Shown here: positions 43,270-53,088 of the stretch, one piece after another
Layout of the letters: every line of letters starts with the position of its first letter
Position numbering within the stretch: position 1 is the first letter of the stretch
Source: Rhizobium sp. JAB6
GTDB lineage: Bacteria > Pseudomonadota > Alphaproteobacteria > Rhizobiales > Rhizobiaceae
Assembly: GCF_003024605.1 (NCBI RefSeq)
Contig: NZ_PYJQ01000003.1
Span: 1 to 61,325, forward strand
DNA length: 61,325 bases
Reading direction: 5' to 3'
Notes under the pieces: model-generated
What the model was told of the DNA's origin: nothing
The model's input: the letters and a program-made list of their open reading frames with translations, nothing else
Databases searched by the model: none
Program-made: the position numbers and the translations under genes

Positions 43270-43989
43270 ATGAACCAGCCAAGTTTATTCGAGCTTGCTG
43301 GCTTTGGGCCGGAGGGCTGGGGACATGCCCTTCTTGCCGGAGCGTGGATGACCATTCTGGTTGCCATCGCCGGCTATGCCGTCGGGGCCTCTATCGGAAC
43401 GCTCGGGGCATGGGCCAAGATTGCCGGCAACGGCTTTGCTCGCGCTACGGCCGATGCCTATACGACGGTGCTGCGCGGCATCCCCGATCTGCTGGTCATC
43501 TATCTCTTCTATTTCGGTGGCAGTGCCGTGGTCACGGCGGTCGGCAAGCTTTTCGGCGCGGAAGGTTTCCTCGGCTTTCCGGGCTTTCTGGCCGGCTCCC
43601 TCGCGGTGGGGGTCACATCAGGTGCCCAGTTTACCGAGGTGCTGCGAGGCGGGTTCAAGGCAGTTCACCCAGGGGAGATCGAGGCTGCCATCGCGTGCGG
43701 CATGTCACGCTGGCTTCGCCTGCGGCGGATCATCGCGCCGCTGACCCTGCGTCATGCGCTTCCCGGTCTCGGCAATGTCTGGCAGGTCGTCTTGAAGGAG
43801 TCGGCGCTGGTGTCGATCACCGGCGTTGCCGAACTCCTGCGTCAGGCTCAGGTCGGCGCGGGATCGACCGGGCTTCCATTCGATTTCTACCTGATCGCCG
43901 GCGCGATCTATCTGATGATTTCGACGCTTTCGAGCCTCGTTCTCCAGCAAGCCGAGCGGCGTCTGTCGCGCGGCGTGAGGAGGCGCTGA
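43270..43989 (+). CDS. Polar amino-acid ABC transporter permease
   Basis: Permease of 239 residues with the family's helices and EAA loop (GEIEAAIACGMSRWLRLRRI, about residues 140-160). The motif LRGIPDLLVIYLFYFGG near 75 marks the HisQ/HisM group. Its TGA overlaps the ATG of the next permease (ATGA). It belongs to an operon of binding protein, two permeases, ATPase and a second binding protein. Confidence 0.87.
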   Translation: MNQPSLFELAGFGPEGWGHALLAGAWMTILVAIAGYAVGASIGTLGAWAKIAGNGFARATADAYTTVLRGIPDLLVIYLFYFGGSAVVTAVGKLFGAEGFLGFPGFLAGSLAVGVTSGAQFTEVLRGGFKAVHPGEIEAAIACGMSRWLRLRRIIAPLTLRHALPGLGNVWQVVLKESALVSITGVAELLRQAQVGAGSTGLPFDFYLIAGAIYLMISTLSSLVLQQAERRLSRGVRRR

Positions 43990-44729
43990 TGGACTGGCAG
44001 TTTCTTGAAGAGACGTTTTTGAGCCTGATCGCCGCAATTCCACTGACGATCGAGCTAGCCCTGACGTCGATCTGCCTCGGGGCCATTCTGGCGTTACTGC
44101 TGGCGCTTGCCCGGCTTTCCGGCATCGTCGTGCTGGATTGGTTCGCGCGCCTTTATGTCTTTGTCTTCCGCGGCACGCCTCTTTTGGTGCAGATATTCCT
44201 CATCTATTACGGCCTTGGTCAGTTTCCCGCCATACGGCATAGCATCGTTTGGCCGTTTCTCCGCGATCCCTATTGGTGCGCGGTTCTGGCGCTGACCTTG
44301 AATACCGCGGCCTATGCCAGTGAAATCATTCGCGGCGGCCTGCTCTCGGTACCGCATGGTCAGATCGAGGCTGCTCGCGCTTGCGGCATGCATCGCTTTC
44401 TCGTGTTTCGGCGGATCATATTGCCGCTGGCGATCCGCCAGGCCTTGCCCGGCTATGGCAACGAAATGATATCGATGGTGAAAGCGACGTCGCTTGCCTC
44501 GATCATCACGCTGATGGAGGTGACGGGCGTCGCCGCTAAGATCATCTCGGAGACCTATAGGGCAATCGAGGTTTTCGTGGTCTCCGGAGCCATTTACCTC
44601 GCCATCAATTTCGTGCTCACGCGCCTCATTCAATTTGCCGAATACAGGCTGAGCCCGCATTTGCGCGCTCCTCTTCCCGTCACCCGTGAGAGTGCCGCGA
44701 TCACGACGCCCGCAGGAGAACCACAATGA
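43989..44729 (+). CDS. Polar amino-acid ABC transporter permease
   Basis: Second permease, 246 residues; a longer upstream reading frame is spurious. It has [18 protein letters not shown] near residue 58 and the EAA loop [20 protein letters not shown] near 125. It pairs with the preceding permease (HisQ/HisM pair); its end overlaps the ATPase gene by 4 bases. The start is the ATG overlapping the preceding TGA. Confidence 0.87.
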   Translation: MDWQFLEETFLSLIAAIPLTIELALTSICLGAILALLLALARLSGIVVLDWFARLYVFVFRGTPLLVQIFLIYYGLGQFPAIRHSIVWPFLRDPYWCAVLALTLNTAAYASEIIRGGLLSVPHGQIEAARACGMHRFLVFRRIILPLAIRQALPGYGNEMISMVKATSLASIITLMEVTGVAAKIISETYRAIEVFVVSGAIYLAINFVLTRLIQFAEYRLSPHLRAPLPVTRESAAITTPAGEPQ

Positions 44730-45493
44730 CGGCTGCGCCCATCGCACTGAGCGTGCGCGACATGCACAAGAGCTTCGGGCCCGTCGAGGTCCTCAAGGGC
44801 ATCTCCCTCGATGCGCTCGAAGGCGACGTCGTCTCCATTCTCGGCTCGTCCGGATCGGGAAAATCGACGTTCCTGCGCTGCATCAATCTGCTGGAAACAC
44901 CGGATTCCGGCGAGGTAACCGTCGCCGGCGAAACGATCCGCATGCAGCGCAATGCACGAGGCGCGCACCGGGCGGCGGATGGAAAGCAGGTCGACCGGAT
45001 GCGTTCGCAGCTCGGAATGGTGTTCCAGAGCTTCAACCTCTGGTCTCACAAGACGATCCTCGAAAACCTTATCGAGGCGCCGATCCACGTGCAGCGGCGC
45101 TCCCGCGCCGAATGCATAGACGAGGCCGAGGCCCTGCTCGCCAAGGTCGGCATTGCCGATAAGCGCAATTTCTATCCTGTCCACCTGTCCGGAGGCCAGC
45201 AGCAGCGGGCCGCCATTGCGCGCGCGCTCGCCATGCACCCGAAGGTTATGCTTTTCGACGAGCCGACGTCCGCGCTCGACCCCGAGCTTGTCGGCGAAGT
45301 GCTGCGCGTCATGCGTTCGCTTGCCGAGGAAGGACGCACCATGCTGATCGTCACGCATGAAATGGGATTTGCGCGCGACGTCTCCAGCCGCGTCGTCTTC
45401 CTGCACAAGGGCGTCGTCGAGGAAGACGGCAAGCCCCAGGACGTCTTTTCGAACTCGCAATCGGAACGCTTCCGCCAGTTCATCAGCCAATGA
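44726..45493 (+). CDS. Polar amino-acid ABC transporter ATP-binding protein
   Basis: ATPase of 255 residues. Walker A is GSSGSGKST near residue 40, the signature [17 protein letters not shown] near 155, Walker [14 protein letters not shown] near 175 and the switch [13 protein letters not shown] near 212. It is of the HisP/GlnQ class and energises the two permeases encoded just upstream. A second binding-protein gene follows after 33 bases. Confidence 0.9.
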   Translation: MTAAPIALSVRDMHKSFGPVEVLKGISLDALEGDVVSILGSSGSGKSTFLRCINLLETPDSGEVTVAGETIRMQRNARGAHRAADGKQVDRMRSQLGMVFQSFNLWSHKTILENLIEAPIHVQRRSRAECIDEAEALLAKVGIADKRNFYPVHLSGGQQQRAAIARALAMHPKVMLFDEPTSALDPELVGEVLRVMRSLAEEGRTMLIVTHEMGFARDVSSRVVFLHKGVVEEDGKPQDVFSNSQSERFRQFISQ

Positions 45494-45526
45494 CGCATCA
45501 CGCTCAATCAAGAGGGGAACGAGAGC

Positions 45527-46384
45527 ATGAAATACATGACTGCAATTTTGACGGCGTTCATGATGATCGCCACCTTGGCCGTTTCGACAGCTGTGCGCGC
45601 CGAGGAGAAGAAATGGACACATGTGACGATCGCGACGGAGGGAGCATTCCGTCCGTGGAATTTCACCAAGGCCGATGGTAGCCTCGACGGCTACGAAATC
45701 GAGCTGATCAAATATTTCTGCGCTCACATGAAGGTCGAATGCACGACGGTGATCCAGCCTTTTGACGGCATGATCCCGGCGCTGAATGCCGGCAAGTTCG
45801 ATGCTATCATTTCCGGCATGTCAGCGACTGCCAAGCGCGAAGAAGTCATTGCCTTCAGCGATTCCTACGGCACGACGGGACAGACTTTTGCGACATTGAA
45901 GGACTCCCCGCTCGCCAATCTGCCTTTGAAGGGCGAAGTCTTCTCGCTCGCAACGGATGAAGCCGGCGCTGCCAAGGCGGTGAAGGAGCTTGAACCCATG
46001 CTCAAGGGCAAGACGATCGGCGTGCAGACAGCATCGATCGCTGCGACCTTCCTCGATAAATACCTGAAGGGCGTCGCCGATATCCGCGAATACAAGACGA
46101 CCGAGCAGCATGATCTCGATCTAAAGGCCGGCCGCGTCGACCTCATCATGGCCTCCATGGCTTATCTTTCGACCGCGGCGGCAAAACCGGGCAATGAGGA
46201 CATGATCGTCGCCGGCCCACGCTTCCAGGGCGGCATGCTCGGCCGGGGCAGTTCCGTCGGTCTGCGCAAGAGCGACCCGGAGCTGAAGGCGATGTTCAAC
46301 GATGCGATCGCCGCAGCCAAGGCGGACGGCACAATCGCTAAGCTGTCGCAGAAGTGGTTCGGCTTTGATGTTACGCCGAAGTGA
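45527..46384 (+). CDS. ABC transporter solute-binding protein (family 3), second of two
   Basis: A 285-residue periplasmic binding protein with a signal peptide (about residues 1-25). The mature N-terminus reads KKWTHVTIATEGAFRPWNF; the FSDSYGTTGQTFATLK block is the cleft region, and GKTIGVQTASIAATFL the hinge. It closely parallels the first binding protein of the operon in layout, including the longer insertion before the hinge, so the two are probably paralogues with different ligand ranges. It has a GAGGGGAACGAGAG site and is followed by a hairpin terminator. Confidence 0.87.
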   Translation: MKYMTAILTAFMMIATLAVSTAVRAEEKKWTHVTIATEGAFRPWNFTKADGSLDGYEIELIKYFCAHMKVECTTVIQPFDGMIPALNAGKFDAIISGMSATAKREEVIAFSDSYGTTGQTFATLKDSPLANLPLKGEVFSLATDEAGAAKAVKELEPMLKGKTIGVQTASIAATFLDKYLKGVADIREYKTTEQHDLDLKAGRVDLIMASMAYLSTAAAKPGNEDMIVAGPRFQGGMLGRGSSVGLRKSDPELKAMFNDAIAAAKADGTIAKLSQKWFGFDVTPK

Positions 46385-46401
46385 AACCCTCGTGAAATCC
46401 T

Positions 46402-46422
46402 CATCCAGCGCAGGGCTGGATG
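46402..46422 (+). terminator. Hairpin after the ABC operon
   Basis: CATCCAGC (46402-46409), loop GCAGG, GCTGGATG (46415-46422), 18 bases beyond the last stop. Perfect 8-bp stem, no T-tract. Confidence 0.5.
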
Positions 46423-46631
46423 GGGAATGGAAGTAGCGCGTTTCACGCTGGCCGCAGGGCTTTCGGCTACCCGGCGATTCTTACCCTCGCGGTTTTCCCA
46501 CTCCATGTTCTGGCGTGGGACATTCGGCTTTATCGAAGCTGGCGCCGTCTGAAGCATCCTACCGTCATAAAGCTTGGCAAAATGAAAGCCTGATCTGCCG
46601 ACAACGCCAGTTAGATTTTATTCGGGGTCGA

Positions 46632-46817
46632 TCATGGAATAAGCGCAAGGACAATCCGATTGGCTGCGGCGACGAGGAACAGCGCGATCGCCCGCATTGG
46701 CGAACCGAGGTGATTGAGACTCACCGCCGTGATCGCGAAAATCCCGGCTTCGAGAACGAGCCTTCCAGCCGGGCCAATCTCGTATCTCCGCTTCCGATCT
46801 CTCGCCGAGCGCCAAGA
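46632..46817 (-). pseudogene. Remnant of a DUF2568 (YrdB-like) membrane protein gene
   Basis: A minus-strand reading frame that ends with TGA at 46634-46632 encodes GPAGRLVLEAGIFAITAV followed by a helix ending ANRIVLALIP, the typical C-terminal half of DUF2568 proteins (PGPLRLLLE…, then a second helix). No start codon or N-terminal helices are present, and the next gene upstream (acid phosphatase) begins within about 300 bases, so the N-terminal half is missing. The rest of the 46.4-46.9 kb gap shows no gene. Confidence 0.45.
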
Positions 46818-46921
46818 CGCGGGTTCTTACAAGCAATGCTGGCCGATCGCCAGCCCCAGGCGAAGCAGTTTTTCGACGCCTGGAGCCCCGTCGCAACGTT
46901 TGGCCATGCAGGTGCCAGTCC

Positions 46922-48493
46922 CTACTTGTCCTTCAGAACAAGTGCACTGGTCAGGTCGCCCAGCGGCTTTTGCTTGTGGGCAGCGACGGCTGCGTCTCGA
47001 ACGGTGATGCCATGTAGCGTCGGCAGCTCGAAACGGCGAGTGATGAAACGCAGGATCGAGGTCGTATCCATTGGTGTGTGATCGACATAGCCATGCCGCG
47101 CATAGGGCGAGACGATGATGGCGGGAATGCGGGAACCGGGACCCCAACGATCACCCTTGGGCGGTGCGACATGATCCCAAAGGCCGCCGTTTTCGTCATA
47201 GGTGACAACGACGAGCATATGTGGCCATTGCGGGCTCTTCTCAAGATGCGCGATCACATCGGCGAGATGGGCGTCGCCGGCTTCGATGTTGGCATAGCCG
47301 GAATGTTCATTGAGGTTGCCCTGCGGTTTATAGAACGAGACCTGAGGCAGCGTGCCGGCGTCGATCGCCTTGATGAACTCGGTACCCGCCAGACCTCCAT
47401 CTCTCAGATGTTCGGTCCGGGCGGCCGTGCCGGGAGCGAAATTCGCATAATAGTTGAACGGCTGATGATGATACTGGAAATTCGGCGCCGGCTGCTTGTT
47501 TCCGTTGTCGAGCACATCCTGCCAGGCGCCCCCGTACCAGGCCCAGGTCACGTGCTTGAGGCTAAGCAAGTCGCCGATGGTGGGCTCCGTCTGCGGCGGC
47601 AACGTCGTCGGCTTGTTCGGATCGGCAAGCGCCTTGTCGCCATCTGCCGCTGGCCCATTGCCGCTTGGTTGATAAGGGGGTTGCATGGTGTTGACCGCAT
47701 AGAAATCGGGCGTGAGATTGCCGTCGCCGACAAATTTTGGAATGCCATCGATTGCAGACTTCGGCGAGTTGGGCGCGGTCTTCAGTGTCACGCCATCCGC
47801 CTCGACGACCGCGATGGAAGGTTTGGCGGCACTGGTGTCGGCATTCGGATAATACGGCGCACAGGCGCAGATCAGCCATTGATGGTTGAAGAACGAGCCG
47901 CCGAACGCGCCCATGAAGAAGTTATCGGCCAGCACGTATTTCTCGGCCACCTTCCACATCGGCGTTTTTGAGCCATCCCACAGACCCATTGGCAGTGCAC
48001 CTGAATCTGCATAAGCGACAAACTTGTCGTTCCGGCCGCCATCGATCTGCATCTGGTTCTGATAGTAACGGTGCCAGAGATCGTGCGTGATCGTATCCAG
48101 CCCGAGGTTGAACCCTTTGGGATCGTCGACATGAAATGGCCGATTGGGAAGATGCTCGGTCTCTGCCTGCGTTACGGGCGGCGTCACGCCCTTGGCGGTG
48201 AGGCCGTCCCAGATCGGCGGCAATTCTTTTAGCGGCTTGCCATCGCGGTCGCGCTGGATGCGGGCGGCCGCCGACGCTTTTGAAACTCCGTTTGCGCCCG
48301 GGAAATTGCCATAGAGATTGTCGAAACTGCGGTTTTCCGCATAGATCACCACGACTGTGTCGATGAGTTTCAGGTCACCGGCGATCCTCCCGTTCGACCC
48401 GGCATTTGCGCCGGAACTTGCGGCGGCGGCCGGGCCAAAGACGGCCACGGAAAGACTTAACGCGCAGATGGCGGTAGCAGTGATCGACTTCAT
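46922..48493 (-). CDS. AcpA/phospholipase C-type exported phosphoesterase
   Basis: A 523-residue exported enzyme with a signal peptide (1-24). Family landmarks are IDTVVVIYAENRSFDNLYG near residue 45 (metal-binding E/N with the S nucleophile region), ADNFFMGAFGGSFFNHQWLI near 190, STVWAWYGG-like VTWAWYGGAW near 315, EHSGYANIEAGDAHLADVI near 395 and VVVTYDENGGLWDHVAPPKGDRWG near 430. It belongs to the acid phosphatase/phospholipase C superfamily, acting in the periplasm on phosphomonoesters or phosphodiesters. It diverges from the dihaem peroxidase gene. No tail motif for anchoring is seen. Confidence 0.87.
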   Translation of the reverse strand: MKSITATAICALSLSVAVFGPAAAASSGANAGSNGRIAGDLKLIDTVVVIYAENRSFDNLYGNFPGANGVSKASAAARIQRDRDGKPLKELPPIWDGLTAKGVTPPVTQAETEHLPNRPFHVDDPKGFNLGLDTITHDLWHRYYQNQMQIDGGRNDKFVAYADSGALPMGLWDGSKTPMWKVAEKYVLADNFFMGAFGGSFFNHQWLICACAPYYPNADTSAAKPSIAVVEADGVTLKTAPNSPKSAIDGIPKFVGDGNLTPDFYAVNTMQPPYQPSGNGPAADGDKALADPNKPTTLPPQTEPTIGDLLSLKHVTWAWYGGAWQDVLDNGNKQPAPNFQYHHQPFNYYANFAPGTAARTEHLRDGGLAGTEFIKAIDAGTLPQVSFYKPQGNLNEHSGYANIEAGDAHLADVIAHLEKSPQWPHMLVVVTYDENGGLWDHVAPPKGDRWGPGSRIPAIIVSPYARHGYVDHTPMDTTSILRFITRRFELPTLHGITVRDAAVAAHKQKPLGDLTSALVLKDK

Positions 48494-48652
48494 TTTGGAT
48501 TATCCTCCACGGGGTTCAGTGGATGCGCCTCCACTTCGATTAGGCAACATATTCCGGCAGGTATCCAAGGCAAGCGCTAATTGAAATGGTCTTGAAACGC
48601 GGCTAACGATATCCCTGTATGAGATGAGCCATTGCAGTAAGGGGCAGCGACT

Positions 48653-49897
48653 ATGGCGATGCATTTGAAGCCGCCTCGAGGACAATGGCTCGGGATTAGC
48701 GCGTTCCTCGCAATACTGTTGATGATCACGTCGGCCGCCATGGGCGAAGCACTGTCGCGCGCGGAGGTGCGACGACAGACATCGGCTCTGACAGCACTGG
48801 GTAAAGCTCTCTTCTTCGATCCATCGCTCTCGGCCTCCGGCAAGATGGCCTGTTCCTCCTGCCACGATCCCGAGCACGGCTTCGGCCCGGCGAATGATCG
48901 TTCGGTTCAACTCGGTGGCGGCGATCTGCATCAGCCGGGCCTGCGAGCGGTTCCCTCGCTCAAATATTTACAGGTCGTCCCACCCTTTACGGAGCATTTC
49001 TTCGAATCCGAGGATGAGGCAGATGAAAGTATCGACAACGGTCCGACCGGTGGCCTCACCTGGGACGGCCGGGCCGACCGTGGCCGCGAGCAAGCCAAGA
49101 TCCCACTATTTTCCGCCTTCGAGATGGGCAACAGAACCGAGGCGGAGGTCGGCCGCCATGTGCTCGAGGCAGGCTATGGAAAGGCGATCGCAGGTATCGC
49201 CGGACCAAGGGCCGCCACCGACCCGGCTGTTGCCTTTCGTACCGTGCTCGAGGCTTTGGAAGTTTTCCAGCAGGACTATCGGACCTTTTACCCCTACTCG
49301 AGCAAATATGATGCCGTCTTGGCCGGCAAGGCGGTGCTCACGCCTCAGGAGGCAAAAGGCCTTGAATTGTTCGATGCACCGGACAAAGGCAATTGCGCGT
49401 CCTGCCATGTGAGCCAGCGTGGGAACGACGGTACGCCGCCGCAATTCACGGACTATGGTCTGATCGCCATTGGTGTGCCCCGCAACCGCGAGATCCCCGC
49501 CAACAAGGATCCGGCATTCTACGATCTCGGCCTTTGCGGTCCTTTGCGGACCGATTTCAGCGGGCGTGAAGACTATTGCGGGCTCTTCCGCACGCCGACC
49601 CTGCGCAACGTCGCACTGCGCAAGACCTTCTTTCACAATGGCAGCATTCATTCCCTACAGGATGCCGTACGCTTTTATGTTGAGCGGGAGACAAGGCCGG
49701 AACATTGGTACCCACGCAAACCCGACGGAAGCGTGGACAAGTATGATGATCTGCCGGGGACAGCCAAGGCTAACATCAATATGGATCCGCCCTTCGATCG
49801 CAAGCGGGGGGAGGCCCGAGCGCTCTCTCCAGCCGAGATCGATGATGTGGTCGCCTTCCTGCGTACGCTTACCGACGGCTACGATCCGCCAAAGTGA
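48653..49897 (+). CDS. Dihaem cytochrome c peroxidase (MauG/CcpA family)
   Basis: A 414-residue periplasmic protein with an N-terminal signal/membrane segment (about 10-32). Two haem c sites are visible: CSSCH at 67-71 and CASCH near 248-252. The sequence LFFDPSLSASGKMACSSCHDPEHGFGP is the family's first-haem surround, written here in pieces: LFFDPSLSASGK then MACSSCHDPE. Ligand residues near the second haem (GLFRTPTLRNVALRKTFFHNG near 310) fit the peroxidase family, which reduces hydrogen peroxide in the periplasm using electrons from cytochrome c. MauG-like modification activity is an alternative. An AAGGGGCAGCG site precedes the ATG. Confidence 0.9.
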   Translation: MAMHLKPPRGQWLGISAFLAILLMITSAAMGEALSRAEVRRQTSALTALGKALFFDPSLSASGKMACSSCHDPEHGFGPANDRSVQLGGGDLHQPGLRAVPSLKYLQVVPPFTEHFFESEDEADESIDNGPTGGLTWDGRADRGREQAKIPLFSAFEMGNRTEAEVGRHVLEAGYGKAIAGIAGPRAATDPAVAFRTVLEALEVFQQDYRTFYPYSSKYDAVLAGKAVLTPQEAKGLELFDAPDKGNCASCHVSQRGNDGTPPQFTDYGLIAIGVPRNREIPANKDPAFYDLGLCGPLRTDFSGREDYCGLFRTPTLRNVALRKTFFHNGSIHSLQDAVRFYVERETRPEHWYPRKPDGSVDKYDDLPGTAKANINMDPPFDRKRGEARALSPAEIDDVVAFLRTLTDGYDPPK

Positions 49898-50157
49898 AAG
49901 GGACGTGCGTTGCGTGGTCGCCGCGTCTTTGATTTCGGGGTGCCGTTTGCCCTCAGGTCAAGGAGATCAAGTACCGTATCCGCACCTTTGCCCGAGGCGT
50001 TGATCTTGCCGTCGTCACCGATCGTGAGCTCGGTGCCGTTGGCGAAGCTGAGAGACCAGCCATCATCCGATTTGGTTCGGCGTCTATCCGTCAGCTCGAT
50101 CCCCGCTGCGGAAACCAATGCAATCACTTTGTCGACGTCCATGCTTTCGCTCTCCAT
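49879..50157 (-). CDS. Small protein of unknown function, overlapping the peroxidase 3' end
   Basis: A protein of about 92 residues (MESESMDVDKVIALVSAAGI…), with a central beta-rich segment (DGWSLSFANGTELTIGDDGKI) and a basic tail (TPKSKTRRPRNARP). It is convergent with the peroxidase gene, overlapping its last 19 bases on the other strand. A long in-frame extension upstream is spurious. The start may be ATG 50157 or 50142. The function is unknown. Confidence 0.55.
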   Translation of the reverse strand: MESESMDVDKVIALVSAAGIELTDRRRTKSDDGWSLSFANGTELTIGDDGKINASGKGADTVLDLLDLRANGTPKSKTRRPRNARPFHFGGS

Positions 50158-50374
50158 GCTGCAGATGCGTGTCCACCACTTCAGAAGCTGCGTACTCCGC
50201 AGACTAGAGATTGATATTTGTCTGCGCATGCCGGTAACAACAGCATATCTCGGGGTTGAGTTTTCTTCCTTTAATTTTTGCTGCTTTCCTTGGCATGACC
50301 AAGAAGCCGGTGATCCGCCTTCTTCATAGCGTGGTGAAAGAGGATCGAGATCCCAGGGAGATTTTTTCAGCCCC

Positions 50375-51649
50375 TCAGTGCAAATCAACACCATAGGGCA
50401 CCACGCGATTTCGGCCCGATTCCTTAGCGCGATAAAGTGCCTGATCCGCCTGGCTTTGAAGCTGTTCCGGCGTGGCATTTTGGATATTTTCTACGTGGCT
50501 CACACCGATGCTGACCGTGACATAGGGCGATACCCGTGAAGCGGGATTCGGAAGGGATGCGATCTCCACGCTTTCTCGGATCTGTTTGGCGACCTCAATT
50601 GCTTCCTCTTCTGCAACGCCGGGAAGGACGACCAGGAATTCCTCGCCCCCGTAGCGCGCCGCATGATCGTGGCTTCCTCTCAAGTTGCTCTGAATGATGC
50701 CGGCGACCTTTACGAGGCAGCGATCGCCCTCGCCATGGCCGAGGCTGTCGTTCAGGGCCTTGAAATGATCGATGTCGCACATCAATAGGGCAATACCCCC
50801 CGTTTCGGCCCCTGCGTCCCAAAGGCGATTGAGGAGTTCCATCATCCAGCGCCGGTTGGCGATGCCGGTGAGCGGATCGGTTCTTGCCAGGAGCTCGAGG
50901 CGTGCGTTCGCCCCAGCCAGTTCCGCTACGCGACTTCGGTCCCGGAGCTCGAGAAGAAAGGCCTTTTGCGCAAGGATCGTCATGGTGCGCCGCGACACTA
51001 TCGTCGCGATGATGCCGGCAGTGAAAAACAAGGTTGCCGCCTCCACGCTTCCGACAGTGATGCTCGGATTGTGGATTTGGAAGAAGAGATAAAGGCCCAG
51101 AGCGATCGCGGCAATGATCGCCGTCGCCGGCAGCGGGATGGCGAAGATAATGATCGCGGAAATGGCCACGAACAACATGATGTTCAAATGCCGCTCGTAA
51201 AATTCGCCTCCGGCGGTTACGCCGACCAGCGCCACGGAGAGGAGGATGAAGAACAAGCCGGCTAGAAGGATGGCTATCTGAAGTCTGGGCACGCCTGGTT
51301 TTCTCCAGAAAAAGGCCGTACCCAAAGCCGCCGGAGGTAAAAGGAAAGCGGGCGCGAGCATGGAGAGTGCGACCGGTCTCGGAAGCAGGATCGCGTTCAG
51401 TCCCAACGTAAGCAGGTCTATGAACGTTACCCAAACCATCCATGAGCGGATGATCTTGGCGGTTCGCGGCCAGGAGCGCTCCTGAAAGAGGCGAAGAAGC
51501 TCACCCTTCAGCCGTATGTCTCGCGTACGACCGTTAAGGAGCTGCTCCACCTCTCCTATAGGCAGGGACGTCGATGCGCTTTGCTGGATTTTCAAATCAA
51601 TATCCAGTTTGTTGGCCGAAACCTCGTTCTTGTGCAGTTCCATCTCCAA
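50375..51649 (-). CDS. Membrane-bound diguanylate cyclase (GGDEF)
   Basis: A 424-residue protein. A cytoplasmic N-terminus (1-60) precedes about six membrane helices (about 65-215), then a GGDEF domain (about 255-420). The active-site motif is RYGGEEFLVVLP, and the metal/GTP region LMCDIDHFKALND and LGHGEGDRCL are intact, so the protein should make c-di-GMP. No perfect RxxD I-site precedes the motif (RGSHD has one residue too many). It lies next to a sensor kinase operon on the other strand, diverging from it, and shares no promoter. Confidence 0.9.
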   Translation of the reverse strand: MEMELHKNEVSANKLDIDLKIQQSASTSLPIGEVEQLLNGRTRDIRLKGELLRLFQERSWPRTAKIIRSWMVWVTFIDLLTLGLNAILLPRPVALSMLAPAFLLPPAALGTAFFWRKPGVPRLQIAILLAGLFFILLSVALVGVTAGGEFYERHLNIMLFVAISAIIIFAIPLPATAIIAAIALGLYLFFQIHNPSITVGSVEAATLFFTAGIIATIVSRRTMTILAQKAFLLELRDRSRVAELAGANARLELLARTDPLTGIANRRWMMELLNRLWDAGAETGGIALLMCDIDHFKALNDSLGHGEGDRCLVKVAGIIQSNLRGSHDHAARYGGEEFLVVLPGVAEEEAIEVAKQIRESVEIASLPNPASRVSPYVTVSIGVSHVENIQNATPEQLQSQADQALYRAKESGRNRVVPYGVDLH

Positions 51650-51845
51650 TCGCCAGGAGGATGTTTCGTTCGCAATACAGAACAGTCAATTCTACAACCA
51701 GATTGTTAGCGTCTCCTTGCAGTCACTATCGCAATTTTACATTCGCTCGATCGAATTACCGCCGGTGTGGCGGCGGGCGGTCTGCAACGCAAAATTAGTA
51801 TTATAAATCTATTTTAACCTGAGGAGATGGGAAGGTTGGGCCATA

Positions 51846-53069
51846 ATGGATGTAGAACAATGGGCTATTGGCCAGACAGATGGCCTACTCGATATCGCGC
51901 TCGACAACATGCCGCATGGGCTTTGCATGTTTTCAGCCGATAAGCGGTTGATTTTGTGCAATGCCGCTTACGCGAATATGTACGGCTTGCGCGAGGATTT
52001 GACCGTCGCCGGCACGCCGCTCCAAACCATACTGGACTATCGTTCGCACGTGGGCAGTGGGCCCGTTCATAGGGCCACATATTTTGATGTCGTCGGATTG
52101 GCCGCGCAAAGGGGCGGAAGAGCGAGCCAGAATGTCACCCTTCAGGATGGGCGAGTGATTCGTATTACCCATAGCTCGATGGCCGACGGACGTTACGTTG
52201 CCACCCATGAAGATATCTCCGAGAGCGTCCGGAACGCCGAGATCCTTGTACGGCACAAGGAGACGCTCGAAGCGACGGTCGCCTTGAGAACGAAGGAGGT
52301 CGAGGAGCAGGCGCGCGAGCTCGAACGCCTCCTGCAGCAGGAGCGCAACATCAATGAGCTGCAGCGCCAGTTCGTTGCGCTCGCATCCCATGAATTTCGC
52401 ACGCCTTTGGCCATCATTGATGGAGCCGCACAACGCCTGCTGCGGGCAAAGGGAGATATTTCCTCTCAGTTTGTCCGAGAAAAAGCGGAACAGATACGCT
52501 CATCCGTGGTGAGAATTGTCAATTTGATGGAAAGTATCCTTGCCGCCGGCCGGATGGATAATGGGGCAATCGAAATTCGTTACGATCGATGCGCTCTGAG
52601 ATCGATGCTTGAATCCTGCTGCCATCGCGAAGGTACGATCAGCAGATACCATCACATCAGGATGGATCTTGAAGGCCTGCCCGATCACATCGAAGCCGAC
52701 AAATTTGCGCTTGAGCAGGTTTTTTCCAATTTACTGTCCAACGCGACCAAATATGCCCCAGGCCACCCCGAGATCAGCGTCGCCGGTCGGCAGGAAGGCG
52801 ATCATGTGGTAATCGTCGTGCAGGATCACGGCGTCGGCATCGACGCAGAAGACGTGCCCAAGATCTTCCAGCGATATTTTCGCGCACGGACCTCCAGCGG
52901 AATTCCCGGCACCGGTCTTGGTCTGTATTTGGTGAAAAAGATCATCGATTTGCACGGGGGATCGATCGAGATCGACACCCAGAAAGGGAGAGGGACCTCC
53001 TTTATCGTTAAACTCCCGATATCCCGGAAGAATCCGCAGATATCAGCAGATCTTGCGAACATAGCGTGA
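51846..53069 (+). CDS. PAS-domain sensor histidine kinase
   Basis: A 407-residue cytoplasmic histidine kinase. Residues about 15-128 form a PAS domain (DNMPHGLCMFSADKRLILCN… typical of PAS-7), then a coiled coil (about 130-172), the HisKA domain with the phosphohistidine H182 in LASHEFRTPL, and the HATPase domain with N box (FSNLLSNATKYAP near 300) and G boxes (QDHGVGIDAEDVPKIF and GTGLGLYLVKK). It has no transmembrane region, so it senses an internal signal. The gene lies 19 bases before a single-domain response regulator, its probable partner. Confidence 0.92.
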   Translation: MDVEQWAIGQTDGLLDIALDNMPHGLCMFSADKRLILCNAAYANMYGLREDLTVAGTPLQTILDYRSHVGSGPVHRATYFDVVGLAAQRGGRASQNVTLQDGRVIRITHSSMADGRYVATHEDISESVRNAEILVRHKETLEATVALRTKEVEEQARELERLLQQERNINELQRQFVALASHEFRTPLAIIDGAAQRLLRAKGDISSQFVREKAEQIRSSVVRIVNLMESILAAGRMDNGAIEIRYDRCALRSMLESCCHREGTISRYHHIRMDLEGLPDHIEADKFALEQVFSNLLSNATKYAPGHPEISVAGRQEGDHVVIVVQDHGVGIDAEDVPKIFQRYFRARTSSGIPGTGLGLYLVKKIIDLHGGSIEIDTQKGRGTSFIVKLPISRKNPQISADLANIA

Positions 53070-53088
53070 TCGCCAAAAGGGCAAGCTA

